Source: Bog-756 sp963841885
GTDB taxonomy: Bacteria > Actinomycetota > Acidimicrobiia > Acidimicrobiales > RAAP-2
Direction: 5' to 3'
DNA: 64,000 nucleotides
Assembly (NCBI GenBank): GCA_963841885.1
Contig: CAWJEK010000009.1
Location: 1-64,000, forward strand
The stretch's first letter is position 1, and each line of letters starts with the position of its first letter. Both the position numbers and the translations under genes were made by a program. The notes beneath the pieces are model-generated. The model was not told the origin of the DNA, made no database searches, and saw only the letters and a list, made by a program, of their open reading frames with translations. Positions 51,101 to 60,221 of this stretch are shown one piece after another.

Positions 51101-51314
51101 CGGTCGACCTCCTTCCGCCCGGGCCCTACCCGGCCCCCATCGTCGCACACCTCGTGGAGGCCGAGGCCCCGGTCGACGAGGTGCCACCCCGGGGGGAGGC
51201 GGGGGCGACAGACTGGGAGCGGCACGGCCGTCACCCAGCGGGCGCTTGAGCACGCGGCGTCCGGCTGCCTACCCTGAAGACTTCCCAGCGAGCGTGGCGG
51301 GACGAAGCGGAACG

Positions 51315-51833
51315 ATGACGATCACGGAGGTCCGGGCGACCGGTAGCGACGAGTCCCTGGGAGTCCCCTCGCGGGTCGGGTCGCGCACTCGACGGAGACG
51401 GTGGATCGCCGGGGCCCTTCTCGTCCTGGTGGTGGCGGTGGCCGTCGCGGTCATGGCCGGGAACGAGGTCCAGGCGAACTCGCGGTTCGACCAGGCCCAT
51501 CGCAGCCTCGACGCGGTGCAGGCCCGCACCGTCGGGGTGGACGCCCGCCTGATCGCCGCCCGGGCGGATCTGGCCGCGGTGGACGGCCAGGTCGCCACCG
51601 ACTCGGCGGTGTTGGCGACCGACACCTCCAACCTCGACAGTGCCCTGGTCGCGCTGGCGCAGTCCCGGGAGAGCGTCGCCACCCAGTCCGCCTCGATCGG
51701 CAGCCTCCAGACGTGCCTGGGCGGAGTCGAGGAAGCCCTGAACGCCCTGTCCATCGGGGACCAGAAGCATGCCGTGGCCGCTCTCCAGGCGGTCGCCTCC
51801 GCCTGCAGCTCGGCAGTGGGCACCAGTGCGTAG
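51315..51833 (+). CDS. Membrane-anchored coiled-coil protein with two-Cys C-terminal motif
   Basis: 172 residues from ATG 51315. Basic cytoplasmic N terminus (RTRRRRW), one transmembrane helix at about residues 31-48, then an extracytoplasmic coiled coil (about 58-125) rich in Ala and Asp. It ends with SLQTCLGGVEEALNAL and AVASAC, Cys134 and Cys164, exactly 30 residues apart. The same module, with the same spacing, begins the next protein, whose GTG overlaps this stop by eight bases. The two therefore probably form a complex or heteromer outside the membrane. No known family recognised. TACCCT at about 51269 may be the -10 of this operon. Confidence 0.8.
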   Translation: MTITEVRATGSDESLGVPSRVGSRTRRRRWIAGALLVLVVAVAVAVMAGNEVQANSRFDQAHRSLDAVQARTVGVDARLIAARADLAAVDGQVATDSAVLATDTSNLDSALVALAQSRESVATQSASIGSLQTCLGGVEEALNALSIGDQKHAVAALQAVASACSSAVGTSA

Positions 51834-53148
51834 TCGGCGCCTGCTCGGGTGGGTGGTGACCCTCGTCGTGCTCGCCGTCGTGGCCACCGCCTTCACCACC
51901 GACCTCCAGGCCCACGCCCGCTTGCGGTCCGAGGACATGCGACTCGCCGGCGCCCGTTCGGGGCTCCGGACGGCCAACTCGGACCTGGCGCTCACCGACC
52001 TCTCGACCGCGCTGACCACCGCCAAGAGGAACGGCCTCCAGGCCTCCGTCGCCTCGACGCTCGACCGGACGGCGACGGCGGACAGCGCGCTGAGCGGGTC
52101 CGAGAATGTCGCCTTCCTGCAGAGCGTCGACATCGGGACCCTCCACACCTGCCTCGACGGGGTGCAGCAGTCGTTCGCGCAGATCGCCGCCGACCAGTAC
52201 GGGGCGGCGGCCCAGGACATCTCCGCGGTCGCCGGGGCCTGCCAGACCCTCGACGGCGGGAGCAACGACGGACTCGCCTACCCCTTCGACTTCCCCGATC
52301 CCTTCGTGTTGACCGTCGGCTCCACCTACTACGCCTACGCCACCAACTCGGTGGCCGGCAACGTCCAGATCATCATGTCGACCGATATGGTCCACTGGAC
52401 CGCGGTGGGGGATGCGCTGCCCAGCCTTCCCTCCTGGGCGACGCCGGACGAGACGTGGGCCCCGGCCGTCCTCCAGATCGGTTCCACATTCGTCCTCTAC
52501 TACGCCGTCCGGGTGGCGGCCCCGGGTGGAGGGGGTGACGAATGCCTCTCGGTGGCGACCGCCACGCAGCCCCAGGGGCCCTTCACCGACACGTCGACCG
52601 GGCCGCTCGAGTGCCAGGTCCCGCTGGGGGGCTCCATCGATCCGTCGCCCTTCGTCGACGCCGGCGGGACGCCGTATCTCGTGTGGAAGTCGAACGGCGG
52701 CGGTGGCGCCTCCGCCCTCTGGTCCGAGCAGCTCGATCCCGCCGGCACCGGGTTCGCACCGGCCACCACCCCCACCGAACTGTTGGCTCCCGATCAGAGG
52801 TGGCAGGCGGGCGTCATCGAGGCGCCGGACCTGGTGGTCAACGGCGGTCGCTACTTCCTCTTCTACTCGGGGAACGTCTGGAAGGGAGCCGACTACGCCG
52901 TCGGGGTGGCCACGTGCACCGGACCGCTCGGCCCCTGCACCGACGTGTCGTCGGCCCCCATCCTGGCCAGCGACCCGGGCATGGAGGGCCCGGGAGGGGA
53001 ATCGGTGTTCACCGGGACATCCGGGGCGACGTGGATCGCCTTCGACGCCTGGGCCCCCGATGCGGTGGGCTACCCGAACAGCCGAGCCCTGTACATCCGC
53101 CCGATCTCGTTCGCCGGTCCGACTCCCGTGGTGGAGCCGGCGGGATGA
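51826..53148 (+). CDS. Membrane-anchored GH43-like glycosidase with coiled-coil/two-Cys module
   Basis: 440 residues from GTG 51826. Residues 7-25 are a transmembrane helix and about 30-100 a coiled coil. GTLHTCLDGV...VAGAC carries Cys109 and Cys139, the 30-residue motif of the upstream protein. From about residue 150 a five-bladed GH43-type propeller follows. The three carboxylates are in place: Asp158 in FPDPFVL (base), Asp272 in SIDPSPFVD (pKa modulator) and Glu332 in VIEAPDLV (acid). The family hydrolyses arabinans, xylosides or related furanosides. Anchoring by a helix puts the enzyme at the cell surface, possibly trimming arabinose-containing envelope glycan; substrate is inferred. Confidence 0.87.
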   Translation: MRSRRLLGWVVTLVVLAVVATAFTTDLQAHARLRSEDMRLAGARSGLRTANSDLALTDLSTALTTAKRNGLQASVASTLDRTATADSALSGSENVAFLQSVDIGTLHTCLDGVQQSFAQIAADQYGAAAQDISAVAGACQTLDGGSNDGLAYPFDFPDPFVLTVGSTYYAYATNSVAGNVQIIMSTDMVHWTAVGDALPSLPSWATPDETWAPAVLQIGSTFVLYYAVRVAAPGGGGDECLSVATATQPQGPFTDTSTGPLECQVPLGGSIDPSPFVDAGGTPYLVWKSNGGGGASALWSEQLDPAGTGFAPATTPTELLAPDQRWQAGVIEAPDLVVNGGRYFLFYSGNVWKGADYAVGVATCTGPLGPCTDVSSAPILASDPGMEGPGGESVFTGTSGATWIAFDAWAPDAVGYPNSRALYIRPISFAGPTPVVEPAG

Positions 53149-53167
53149 CCCGTCCGTGCCCTCGTGC

Positions 53168-54214
53168 TCAGGTGTCGACGCCCCGGACCACGGAGGGTGA
53201 GTGGCGGAAGAACTGCTCGACGTCCTGCTCGTAGCGGTACTCGTCGCCTGACGACCCGGTGGCGCGGCGCAGGTTGTTGGCCCGGGCGAAGCTGAGTACC
53301 GCGCCGGAACTGCTGTAGCGGTACTCGAATCCGGCCTCCCGCAGCTTCGATGTGTCCACGCCACGACCGAAGCGGGCGAGGGCCTCCATCTCGGCCGGGA
53401 ACCGCACGACGCCCAGGCGCTCGAAGGGGGCGGAGAAGGCGCGGGGACGGAACGGGGGGAACGGGAGCAGGTGGGCACCGCCCAGCGTCGCCACCTCGCT
53501 CCAGGGGAGCCGACCCTCGCCGGCCACATTGAAGACGCCGGGGACGTGGTTGGCGGTCACGAATTCGAGGGCACGGACGACGTCGTCCTCTTCCACGAAC
53601 TGGACGAGCGGGTCGAAGCCGGCGATGCAGGGGAGGACGCGCTTGCGCAGGTCGTAGCTGATGGGCGTGATGATGTCGGTGCCGAGCACGTTGGCGAATC
53701 GCAGGACGGTCACGTCGAGGTGGGGGTTGTCCTCGGCGAAGTCCCGCACGAGCGACTCGACCTCGATCAGTGAGCGCTCGAGGCGGGTCCGCACCGGCCC
53801 GGTCCGGGTGTCCTCCTCCCGGAACCACGTCGGGTCCTGCTCGTTGGAGCCGTAGACGTGGGTCGAGGACTTCACGACCACCTTGCGTACCGAGGCGCCG
53901 GCCGCCCCGGCCGCCGCCAGCAGATTGAGGGTGCCGATGACGTTGATCTCGTGGAGGACGCGCCCGCTGACCTCGGTGGAGTTCGTCTCCAGGAACGTGT
54001 GGACGATCGTGTCGACCTGGGTGGCGCGGACGATCCTGCTCAGGATCGAGTACTTCTGGTCCGAGCGCACGAACTCGGTCCGCTCCAGGGGGACCTTCGG
54101 CTCCTTGGTGCCGAGGCCCAGGATCATCTCGACCTCGGGTTGGGCCTCGAGGGCCTGGGCCATCCGGCCGCCCCAGAAGGTGTCGAGCCCGGTGATCAGG
54201 ACGCGCCGACCCAT
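53168..54214 (-). CDS. NAD(P)-binding epimerase-like SDR without a visible YxxxK
   Basis: 348 residues from ATG 54212-54214, four bases after the stop of the acyltransferase gene. Rossmann start RRVLITGLDTFWGGRMA (TGxxxxxG), then VDTIVHTF, NVIGTLNLLAAA and KVVVKSSTHVYGSN as in extended SDRs (GalE-like). At the place of the catalytic Tyr-x3-Lys the sequence is RTRLERSLIEVE, lacking both residues; VLRFANVLG and VFNVAGEG follow normally. The coupling with a PlsC-type gene matches the mycobacterial Rv0501-Rv0502 neighbourhood as I remember it. It may be a binding or regulatory protein rather than an active epimerase. Confidence 0.88.
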   Translation of the reverse strand: MGRRVLITGLDTFWGGRMAQALEAQPEVEMILGLGTKEPKVPLERTEFVRSDQKYSILSRIVRATQVDTIVHTFLETNSTEVSGRVLHEINVIGTLNLLAAAGAAGASVRKVVVKSSTHVYGSNEQDPTWFREEDTRTGPVRTRLERSLIEVESLVRDFAEDNPHLDVTVLRFANVLGTDIITPISYDLRKRVLPCIAGFDPLVQFVEEDDVVRALEFVTANHVPGVFNVAGEGRLPWSEVATLGGAHLLPFPPFRPRAFSAPFERLGVVRFPAEMEALARFGRGVDTSKLREAGFEYRYSSSGAVLSFARANNLRRATGSSGDEYRYEQDVEQFFRHSPSVVRGVDT

Positions 54215-54218
54215 CGGA

Positions 54219-55226
54219 TCAGCCGAACCAGACGCTGCGACGCTCGCGCAGCATGTCGTGGAGGGCATCCTGGAGGGTCGCCCGGATCCGTTCCGCCTCG
54301 TCCATCACCCGGCTCCGGGAGTACCGCTCCTCACCCGGCTCGACGTCGAACGTCACCGGGTCGAGTACCCGGAGCTTGAACTTGGACGGGAAGTACGTGA
54401 CATAGCCGAGCGGTCCGAGCAGCAGCGAGTTGGCGGTGACCGGGAAGTAGGGGAGGTTGAGCGCCTTGGCCAGACTCGGCACCCGGAACAGGATCGGCAT
54501 GGACTCCTCGGCGCCGACCACGGCGATGGGGATGACCGGCACTCCGGCCCGCATGGCGATCTCCACGAAACCGCCCCGGCCGAACCGGCGGAGCCGGTAG
54601 CGGTCCCCGTAGGTCTTGGAGGTGGCCTTGGTGCCCTCGGGGAAGACGAGGGCCAGCTGCTGCTGGTCGTGCAGGATCCGGTAGGCGTTGTCAGGGTGGG
54701 CCGGCACCCCGCCGGTCCGTGACCAGAGGGTCCCGACGACCGGGATGGTCCGGAAGAAGTAGTCGGCCAGCCCGTACACGGGGCGCCCGACCTCCGTCTC
54801 GATGCCGTGCATGATGGCCGGCGCGTCGGAGGGTATGGCGCCGGCGTGGTTGGCGATCAGCAGCGCCCCACCGTTGGAAGGGATCTTCTCCAGTCCCTCC
54901 CATTCGACCCGGAACCAGTACCGGTACATGGGGTCGTAGAGGCGGCGGACGATCGAGCGCATGTGCTCCGAGCGACCCCACTCGTCCACGTCCGAACGGC
55001 GGGGATCCTCGGGACCGTCCTGCCCTTGGCGGCGGGTGGCCACCGGCAGGTAGGAGACCGTGGCCCCGGTCAGTTCCGGACGGGCGGGCCCGGTCGTGCC
55101 GGCCGGCCATTCCGATCCGTCCTCGACCCGGTCCAGGATGGCCTCGATCAGGTCGGCGTCGTCCGGCCGGCCGGACGGACGCGGGGTCCCGGATTCCGCT
55201 CCGAGGTCACCGTGGTCCGCGCTCAC
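54219..55226 (-). CDS. PlsC-like lysophospholipid acyltransferase
   Basis: 335 residues. The first 95 are low-complexity and hydrophilic; the conserved acyltransferase core starts near YDPMYRYWFRVEWEGLEKIP. The active-site block is ALLIANHAGAIPSDAP (His and Asp six residues apart, as in the actinobacterial DGAT-like subgroup), then VPAHPDN and LVFPEGTKATSKTY (glycerophosphate/acyl block III). It transfers acyl groups from CoA or ACP to a lipid acceptor at the membrane. Co-transcribed with the SDR. Exact substrate cannot be told; phosphatidic-acid or glycolipid acylation are options. Confidence 0.9.
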   Translation of the reverse strand: MSADHGDLGAESGTPRPSGRPDDADLIEAILDRVEDGSEWPAGTTGPARPELTGATVSYLPVATRRQGQDGPEDPRRSDVDEWGRSEHMRSIVRRLYDPMYRYWFRVEWEGLEKIPSNGGALLIANHAGAIPSDAPAIMHGIETEVGRPVYGLADYFFRTIPVVGTLWSRTGGVPAHPDNAYRILHDQQQLALVFPEGTKATSKTYGDRYRLRRFGRGGFVEIAMRAGVPVIPIAVVGAEESMPILFRVPSLAKALNLPYFPVTANSLLLGPLGYVTYFPSKFKLRVLDPVTFDVEPGEERYSRSRVMDEAERIRATLQDALHDMLRERRSVWFG

Positions 55227-55319
55227 GCGGTGCAGCGTACCCCGGCCGACCCGGACGGCCGATCTGTGGCGGGCCCGGGCCCCGAGGCGATCGTCGACCC
55301 CGGTCGGAGGGCCCCGGCC

Positions 55320-56351
55320 TCAGCCGGATGCGGCGGCCGACCCGAGCGCCCGCAGGCGTCCGGCGAGTGGGCCGAGGCTGACCAGATCGGCCAGGCCGAG
55401 CTCGCGGCGGGACACCTGGGCGGAGGTGAGACCGTCTTGCAGCGCCGCGTGGGCGCGCCCGACGTCGAGGGGATCGACCATGGCGAGCAGCACCGTGACC
55501 CGGTGCGGGTCGAGCAGCACCGGGACCGGTGCGTCGTCGAGGACCGGTCCGAGCAGGGCGGCGACCTGCCGGAAGAGTTCCGTGGTGTCGCCCGGAACGT
55601 GCGTGGGCGTGACCGTCAGGGCGCCGAGGGGGGGTCCGGCCAATCGGCCCCGCCGTGAGCGGTAGACGTCGGACACCATGGCGAAGGAGTCGTGGAGCGG
55701 GTGGACGGTGCTCCCCTCGACATGCTTCCAGTGGACCGGGACCTCGGTGATGGCGAGGCCGAGCCGGCGCGCCCGGGTGAGGATCTCGACGTCGAAGGCG
55801 AACCGGTCGATGCGGACGAGGTGGAAGAGCAGTCGGCCGACCGGAGCCCGGAAGGCCTTGAATCCGCACTGGGTGTCCTTCAGGCCGAGCCCGGTCCCCG
55901 AGGTCACGATCTCGTTGAACAGGCGTCCCATCAGGGTGCGGACGACGTAGGTGGTCTCGACCATGGAGTCGCGCAGGGCCCGGCACCCGATGGCGACGTC
56001 GTGCCGCTCGAGCCCGTCGAGCAGTGAGGGGACGGCCAGCGGGTCGATGGCCATGTCGGCGTCCATGTAGGCCACGTGCTCGGACCTGGCGGCGGCCATG
56101 CCGGCGCGCACGGCCGCCCCCTTGCCCTGGTTGGAGGGCAGACGGATCACCCGGTGGTGGGGGAGCGTGGCCAACAGCTTCTCGGCGACGACCGTCGTTC
56201 CGTCGGTGCTGCCGTCGTCGACCACCACCACCTCGGTCCGGTCGACGTCGACGGCGCCGGTCGAGACGGCACCGTCGAAGCGGCGCATCCCCGCCTCGAG
56301 GCGATGGGCCTCGTTGAAGGCGGGAACGACGATGGTGAGTTCACGGGTCAT
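55320..56351 (-). CDS. Family 2 glycosyltransferase, polyprenyl-phosphate type
   Basis: 343 residues. GT-A core: LTIVVPAFNEAHRLEAGM, VVVVDDGSTDGTT, PSNQGKGAAVRAGMAAA, YMDADMAIDP (DxD-type metal site) and DTQCGFKAFRAPVGRLLF, the QCGFKxF signature shared with dolichyl-phosphate glucosyltransferase and polyprenyl-phosphate mannosyltransferases. The usual core ends near residue 235; the extra 105 C-terminal residues (ALTVTPTHVPGDTTELF onward) have no clear match. It would make the polyprenyl-P-sugar donor that the polytopic transferases at 42-45 kb could use. Located between PlsC and NlpC/P60 genes on the minus strand. Confidence 0.9.
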   Translation of the reverse strand: MTRELTIVVPAFNEAHRLEAGMRRFDGAVSTGAVDVDRTEVVVVDDGSTDGTTVVAEKLLATLPHHRVIRLPSNQGKGAAVRAGMAAARSEHVAYMDADMAIDPLAVPSLLDGLERHDVAIGCRALRDSMVETTYVVRTLMGRLFNEIVTSGTGLGLKDTQCGFKAFRAPVGRLLFHLVRIDRFAFDVEILTRARRLGLAITEVPVHWKHVEGSTVHPLHDSFAMVSDVYRSRRGRLAGPPLGALTVTPTHVPGDTTELFRQVAALLGPVLDDAPVPVLLDPHRVTVLLAMVDPLDVGRAHAALQDGLTSAQVSRRELGLADLVSLGPLAGRLRALGSAAASG

Positions 56352-56420
56352 GGTCCGCCCAGTCTGCCGGTCACCCGGCGTCCGGGTGGTCGCAGCCGCA
56401 CCTGGTCCCGGGGCCGCGGC

Positions 56421-57770
56421 TCAGGGGCGGGCGGCACCGACCAGCCCGTAGTACCAGAGAGGATCGAAGGTGACCACCGTCCCGGTGTGGGCGGCCTGGA
56501 TGATGGTGTCCGCCCCGTAAGCCGTCGGCTGGCCGTCCAGCACCGGGCCGACGTACATGACGACGTGGTCGATGCCGGTCCCGTCGAGGTCGTAGAACAG
56601 CAGGTCGCCGGGCTCGAGGGCGGAGAGGCTGACGTGCGGGAAATCGGCGTACTGCAGGGCGGCCGAGTGCAGCATGGACACCCCGGCCGCGGCCCAGGCG
56701 AGCATGACGAGACCGGAGCAGTCGACCCCGGAGGAACTGGCGCCGCCCCACACGTAGGGGACCCCGAGGTACTTCATCGCCGCGTGCACGGCGGCCAGTC
56801 CGGCGGCGTTCTGGCTCCCGTCGGAGGACACCGGGCCCGACGAACCGGGCCCGCCGCCGTCCGCCTGGTTGGCCGACTGGTTGGCGCTCGTCGCCGCGGC
56901 ACTGCCGCCGCTGACCGTGCTGGCCACCTGGGCGGCCTGGGATGCCTGCGCGGCGGCGGCCTGCTTGCCGGCCGCGGCTGGTCGCCGCCGCGGCGGCGGC
57001 GGCTGCGGCGGCGGCCTGTTGGGCGGCCTGTTGGGCGATCTCCTGGGCGAGCGTGCCCTTCACCTGGGCGAGCGTCGCCTGGGACAGGGCGGCCGCGGCC
57101 GACGCCTGTTGGGCGGACTTGTCGGCGGCGGCCGACTGGGCCTGCTGGTCCTGCTCCTCGGACTGGAGCTTGGCCTGGGTGGCGCTGAGCTCCCGCTGTC
57201 CGCTCTGGACGCGGGCCACCTCCCGGGTGAGGTCACCCACGCCGATCTGTTCATAGAGGGTCTGGGTCTGGGAGCTTCCCGTCGGGGCGGCGAAGAGGCG
57301 GGCTACGGCCTCGGACGCCGTGCCGTCGACGTACGACTCGATGACGTCACCGCGCAGCACGGTCCGGGCGGTATCCAGCCGGGCCCGCTCGGCGGCGAGG
57401 GAGGCGGCGGTGGTGGCCAGCTCGGACTTGGTGGCGTCGAGTTCGACGATGGAGCGGTCGTAGGCCTCGGATGCCTGCGTCCAGATCTGCCTGTTGCTGG
57501 CCGATCTGGGCCTCGATGGCCGCGACCTGGGCCTCACCGGCGGCGATCTGGCCCTGGACCGGACTGGTGGTCGTGGTCGTGGACGCTCCCGTGGGGCTGC
57601 TCGACGTGGTGGTGCTGGTACCCGTCGCACCGGCCGGAGCGGCGAGCACGACACCGGCCGCCACGGCCAGGACCAGGGCCAGGATCCCGAGCCACGGGGA
57701 CCGGCGGGTGGCGGCGGGTGAGGAGGGCGCGGCCCTGCCACCCTGTGCCGGGGCCTCGTCCGGTTCTCAT
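56421..57770 (-). CDS. Secreted coiled-coil NlpC/P60 cell-wall hydrolase (three apparent frameshifts)
   Basis: About 450 residues in total, spread over three reading frames. Order: ATG at 57768-57770, signal-type hydrophobic segment (LGILALVLAVAAGVVLAAPAGA), Thr/Ser-rich spacer, long coiled coil (QVAAIEAQIGQQQ ... EAYDRSIVELDATKSELATTAASLAAER), Ala/Gln-rich linker, and the C-terminal NlpC/P60 domain. That domain has YLGVPYVWGGASSSGVDCSGLVML (catalytic Cys), a His in GIDHVVMYVG and YDLDGTG. The frame changes near 57720-57760, 57480-57500 and 56975-56990. Layout equals the RipA/CwlO type of peptidoglycan endopeptidase that cleaves cell-wall stem peptides. All conserved parts are present, so sequencing error is more likely than decay. 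Confidence 0.8.
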
Positions 57771-57785
57771 CGCGACCACCCGGGA

Positions 57786-57814
57786 ACGGTACCTTCCGGA
57801 GAGCCGTCGAACAA
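57786..57814 (-). promoter_or_regulatory. Sigma-70-type promoter of the NlpC/P60 gene
   Basis: On the minus strand TTGTTC (57814-57809) and TACCGT (57791-57786) are separated by exactly 17 nt, ending 15 bases before the ATG. This is the best complete -35/-10 pair I found in the window. The nearby AGGTGACAAG/AACCATCC sequence further upstream does not fold into a riboswitch I recognise. Confidence 0.5.
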
Positions 57815-57997
57815 TGGCAGATCGGTAGAAAAACTGCAGGTCATGGGGCTTGTCACCTGAGATGAACGGATGGTTGTCCGCCGGTGTCGGCAAGGTGTCT
57901 TCGCCGCCCGGACACCCGGACATACGGGTCGGCCCTACCGGTGGGTAGGTTGCTTCAGGCATCGGCAGAATTCCGGGCGGAACTGGAGGGGGTCGTC

Positions 57998-59605
57998 GTG
58001 GACGGAGTCGTGGAGGTCCGTGGCGGCCGTGTGGCCGGAGTCGAGCGGGACGGGGTCTGGTCCTTCTCGGGGGTGCCGTACGCGGCGTCCCCGGCGGGTG
58101 AACGGCGGTGGAGACCACCGGAGCCGCCCGAGCCGTGGGCCGGCGTCCGTAGCTGCGACGCCTTCGGCCCCGTCGCCCCCCAGGCCCAGGGGTTCATGGA
58201 CCGGGCCCTCGGTGGCGACGTCCCCGACGCCTCCGAGGACTGCCTGAATCTCAACGTGTGGACGCCAGGCCTCGACGGCGCCCGGCGACCCGTGATGGTG
58301 TGGGTCCACGGGGGGTCGTTCATGACCGGGTCCGGCTCGTCGGGTCTCTACCGGGGTGGGGTGCTCGCCCGGCACCACGACGTGGTGGTGGTGACCATCA
58401 ACTACCGACTGGGGTTGCTCGGCTTCCTGGCCCATCCCGAGCTCGCCGATCCGGGTCGGCCGTGGCTGGACGGGAGGACCTGGTCGGGCTCGGGCAACTG
58501 GGGACTGGCCGACCAGCTGGCCGCCCTCGCCTGGGTGCAGGACCACATCGGCGACTTCGGCGGCGACCCTGCCAATGTGACGCTGTTCGGCGAGTCGGCC
58601 GGCGGCATGAGCGTGGCGACCCTCCTGGCCGTGCCCGACGCGGCCGGCCTCTTCCACCGGGCCGTCGTCGAGAGCGGGCCGCCCTATACGTGCGACGCGG
58701 AGTTCGCGGCGGATCGGACCGAACGGCTGGCCGCCCACCTCGGCGTGCCCTGCACGCGGGAGGGGCTCACCTCGGTGCCGGTCGATCGGCTGGTGGCGGC
58801 CGGAACGGAGTACATCGACGTGTCCGGGGGCGCGGACGCCGGACTGCTGATGACCCCGGTCGTCGACGGCGGGCTGCTGTCGGACCCGCCCTGGAGGCGG
58901 TGGCGGCCGGATCGGCCGCGGCGATCCCCCTGCTCGTCGGCACCACACGGGACGAGTCGGCCTTCTTCGCTCTCGGCAGCCCGAAGCTGATGAACCTGAC
59001 CATGGACGGACTGCGCCACTGGATGCGGCGGGTCACCCCCGACGACGTGGCGGCGGCCGCCGTCGTGTCCAACGTGCGGGCCGCCCGGGAGGGGCGCGGT
59101 GAGCCCGTCGAGCCGAGGGACCTGTGGTCGGCGATCGCCACCGAGGTCGTGTTCCGGGTGGGGTCGACACGCTCTCGCCGATGCCCATGCCGCGGCGGCC
59201 GATCCCGGGGTCGGCACCTTCGCCTACCTGTTCACCTGGGAGTCGCCGGCTTTCGAGGGTGTGCTCGGGTCGTGTCACGCCCTCGAGATCCCGTTCGTCT
59301 TCGGGACCCTCAAGCATCCGGTGGTCCAGGCGTTCTCGGGAGCGGGGGAGGACGCCTTCGCCCTGTCGGCGCTCATGCGCACCGCCTGGACGTCGTTCGC
59401 CCGCACCGGGGTACCCGCGTGCGAGATGCCCGGCGCCGGCACGGTTCCGTGGCCCGAGTGGGAGCCGGGGCGGCGTCCCACGACCGTGCTCGGTCCCTGG
59501 CCCGGTGCACCGGGCCTCGTCCATCCGGTCGACGGCCCTCGGGCAGCGGAGCTCCTGGCGGTCGACGGAGTGGTCGGGCCCTCCACCGGCCACCGGACGG
59601 CCTGA
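57998..59605 (+). CDS. Type-B carboxylesterase (two apparent frameshifts)
   Basis: About 535 residues when repaired, from GTG 57998 with GGAGGGG upstream. Carboxylesterase family signs: VWSFSGVPYA, SEDCLNLNVWTP, VWVHGGSFMTGSG (oxyanion hole), VVVTINYRLGLLGFL, the nucleophile elbow FGESAGGMSV, and later VGTTRDESAFF, YLFTWESPAF and a C-terminal EIPFVFGTL. The frame loses one base near 58889-58891 (CCC should be CCCC) and gains one near 59160-59163 (GTGGGG). After repair the catalytic Ser-Glu-His layout is complete except that the His must be one of those in the last third (GSCHALEIP is the usual place). Substrate unknown; no signal peptide. Confidence 0.85.
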
Positions 59606-59780
59606 TCCCGCCCCGCCCGCCCCACCGGTCGCCGGGGCCCGGAGTTCACGAGCACGGTCCGCGGAGCCGGGGGACACCACCCGACCCTCGTGCACGTCGG
59701 TGGCGGTCGGCGTCGGGACCTACAGTCGTGTCGTCGGATCCGAGGTCACCGAGGGAGTACCCGAGGCGACGGAGGAGCCC

Positions 59781-59854
59781 GGGGACGTAGCCCAATTGGC
59801 AGAGGCAGGGCGCTTAAACCGCCCCGAGTGAGGGTTCGACTCCCTCCGTCCCCA
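59781..59854 (+). tRNA. Class I tRNA with anticodon UAA (Leu-type codon)
   Basis: All arms pair fully: acceptor GGGGACG/CGTCCCC, D stem GCC/GGC with AATTGGCAGA loop, anticodon stem GGGCG/CGCCC with loop CTTAAAC and anticodon TAA at 59815-59817, T arm GAGGG-TTCGACT-CCCTC, discriminator A. The variable loop is only five bases (CGAGT), so this is a class I cloverleaf. Bacterial tRNA-Leu normally has a long variable arm. CCA is not encoded. It lies between the carboxylesterase gene and the secreted hydrolase, not in a tRNA cluster. Charging identity is uncertain: anticodon and A73 suggest leucine, the short loop does not. Confidence 0.85.
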
Positions 59855-60221
59855 CTCGCGGAAGTGCCCCTGGCCCCGCGAGATGCCGGAAACGGAACCC
59901 GTCCCGGGCTCCACTCCTGCCGCGGGCAAACGGCGGCGGTCGTGTCCCGACGGCAACATCGGCGACTCGCCACCCCCACGCGAAGTGCGTCCCGTCGGCA
60001 ATGGGACCTTCGGCACCTCCGCGGACGCGAGGGCTTCGGCCGATAGGACGGCAAGTCGCACCGTTCGTGCGTCGGGATCGACCTGGTGGAGCCAGTGAGG
60101 TTTCCCGACCGACAGGCAGCACGGGCGCTTCGACCCGCATGCGGCCGCGAGGGGCGCATGGACACACGCCGCTCGGGCGGACCGTCTCCGTCCCGGTGGT
60201 CAGATCGAGGAGGGCAGCCTC
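59855..60221 (+). other. Intergenic leader upstream of the secreted hydrolase
   Basis: 367 bp without a supported gene. It contains GGGCTTCGGCCGATAGG at 60031-60047, sharing TCGG-M-CGATAGG with the pilin operon leader. The hairpin-forming GCACCGTTCGTGC (stem GCAC/GTGC) at about 60057-60070 follows, and a GAGGAGG Shine-Dalgarno at 60206-60212. The long distance from the element to the start leaves room for a structured 5' UTR; I recognise no known riboswitch. Confidence 0.5.

Noticed and set aside
59619..59638. Hairpin GCCCC/GGGGC after the esterase gene as a terminator.
   Set aside because: A five-pair stem with a ten-base loop in very GC-rich DNA is expected by chance.
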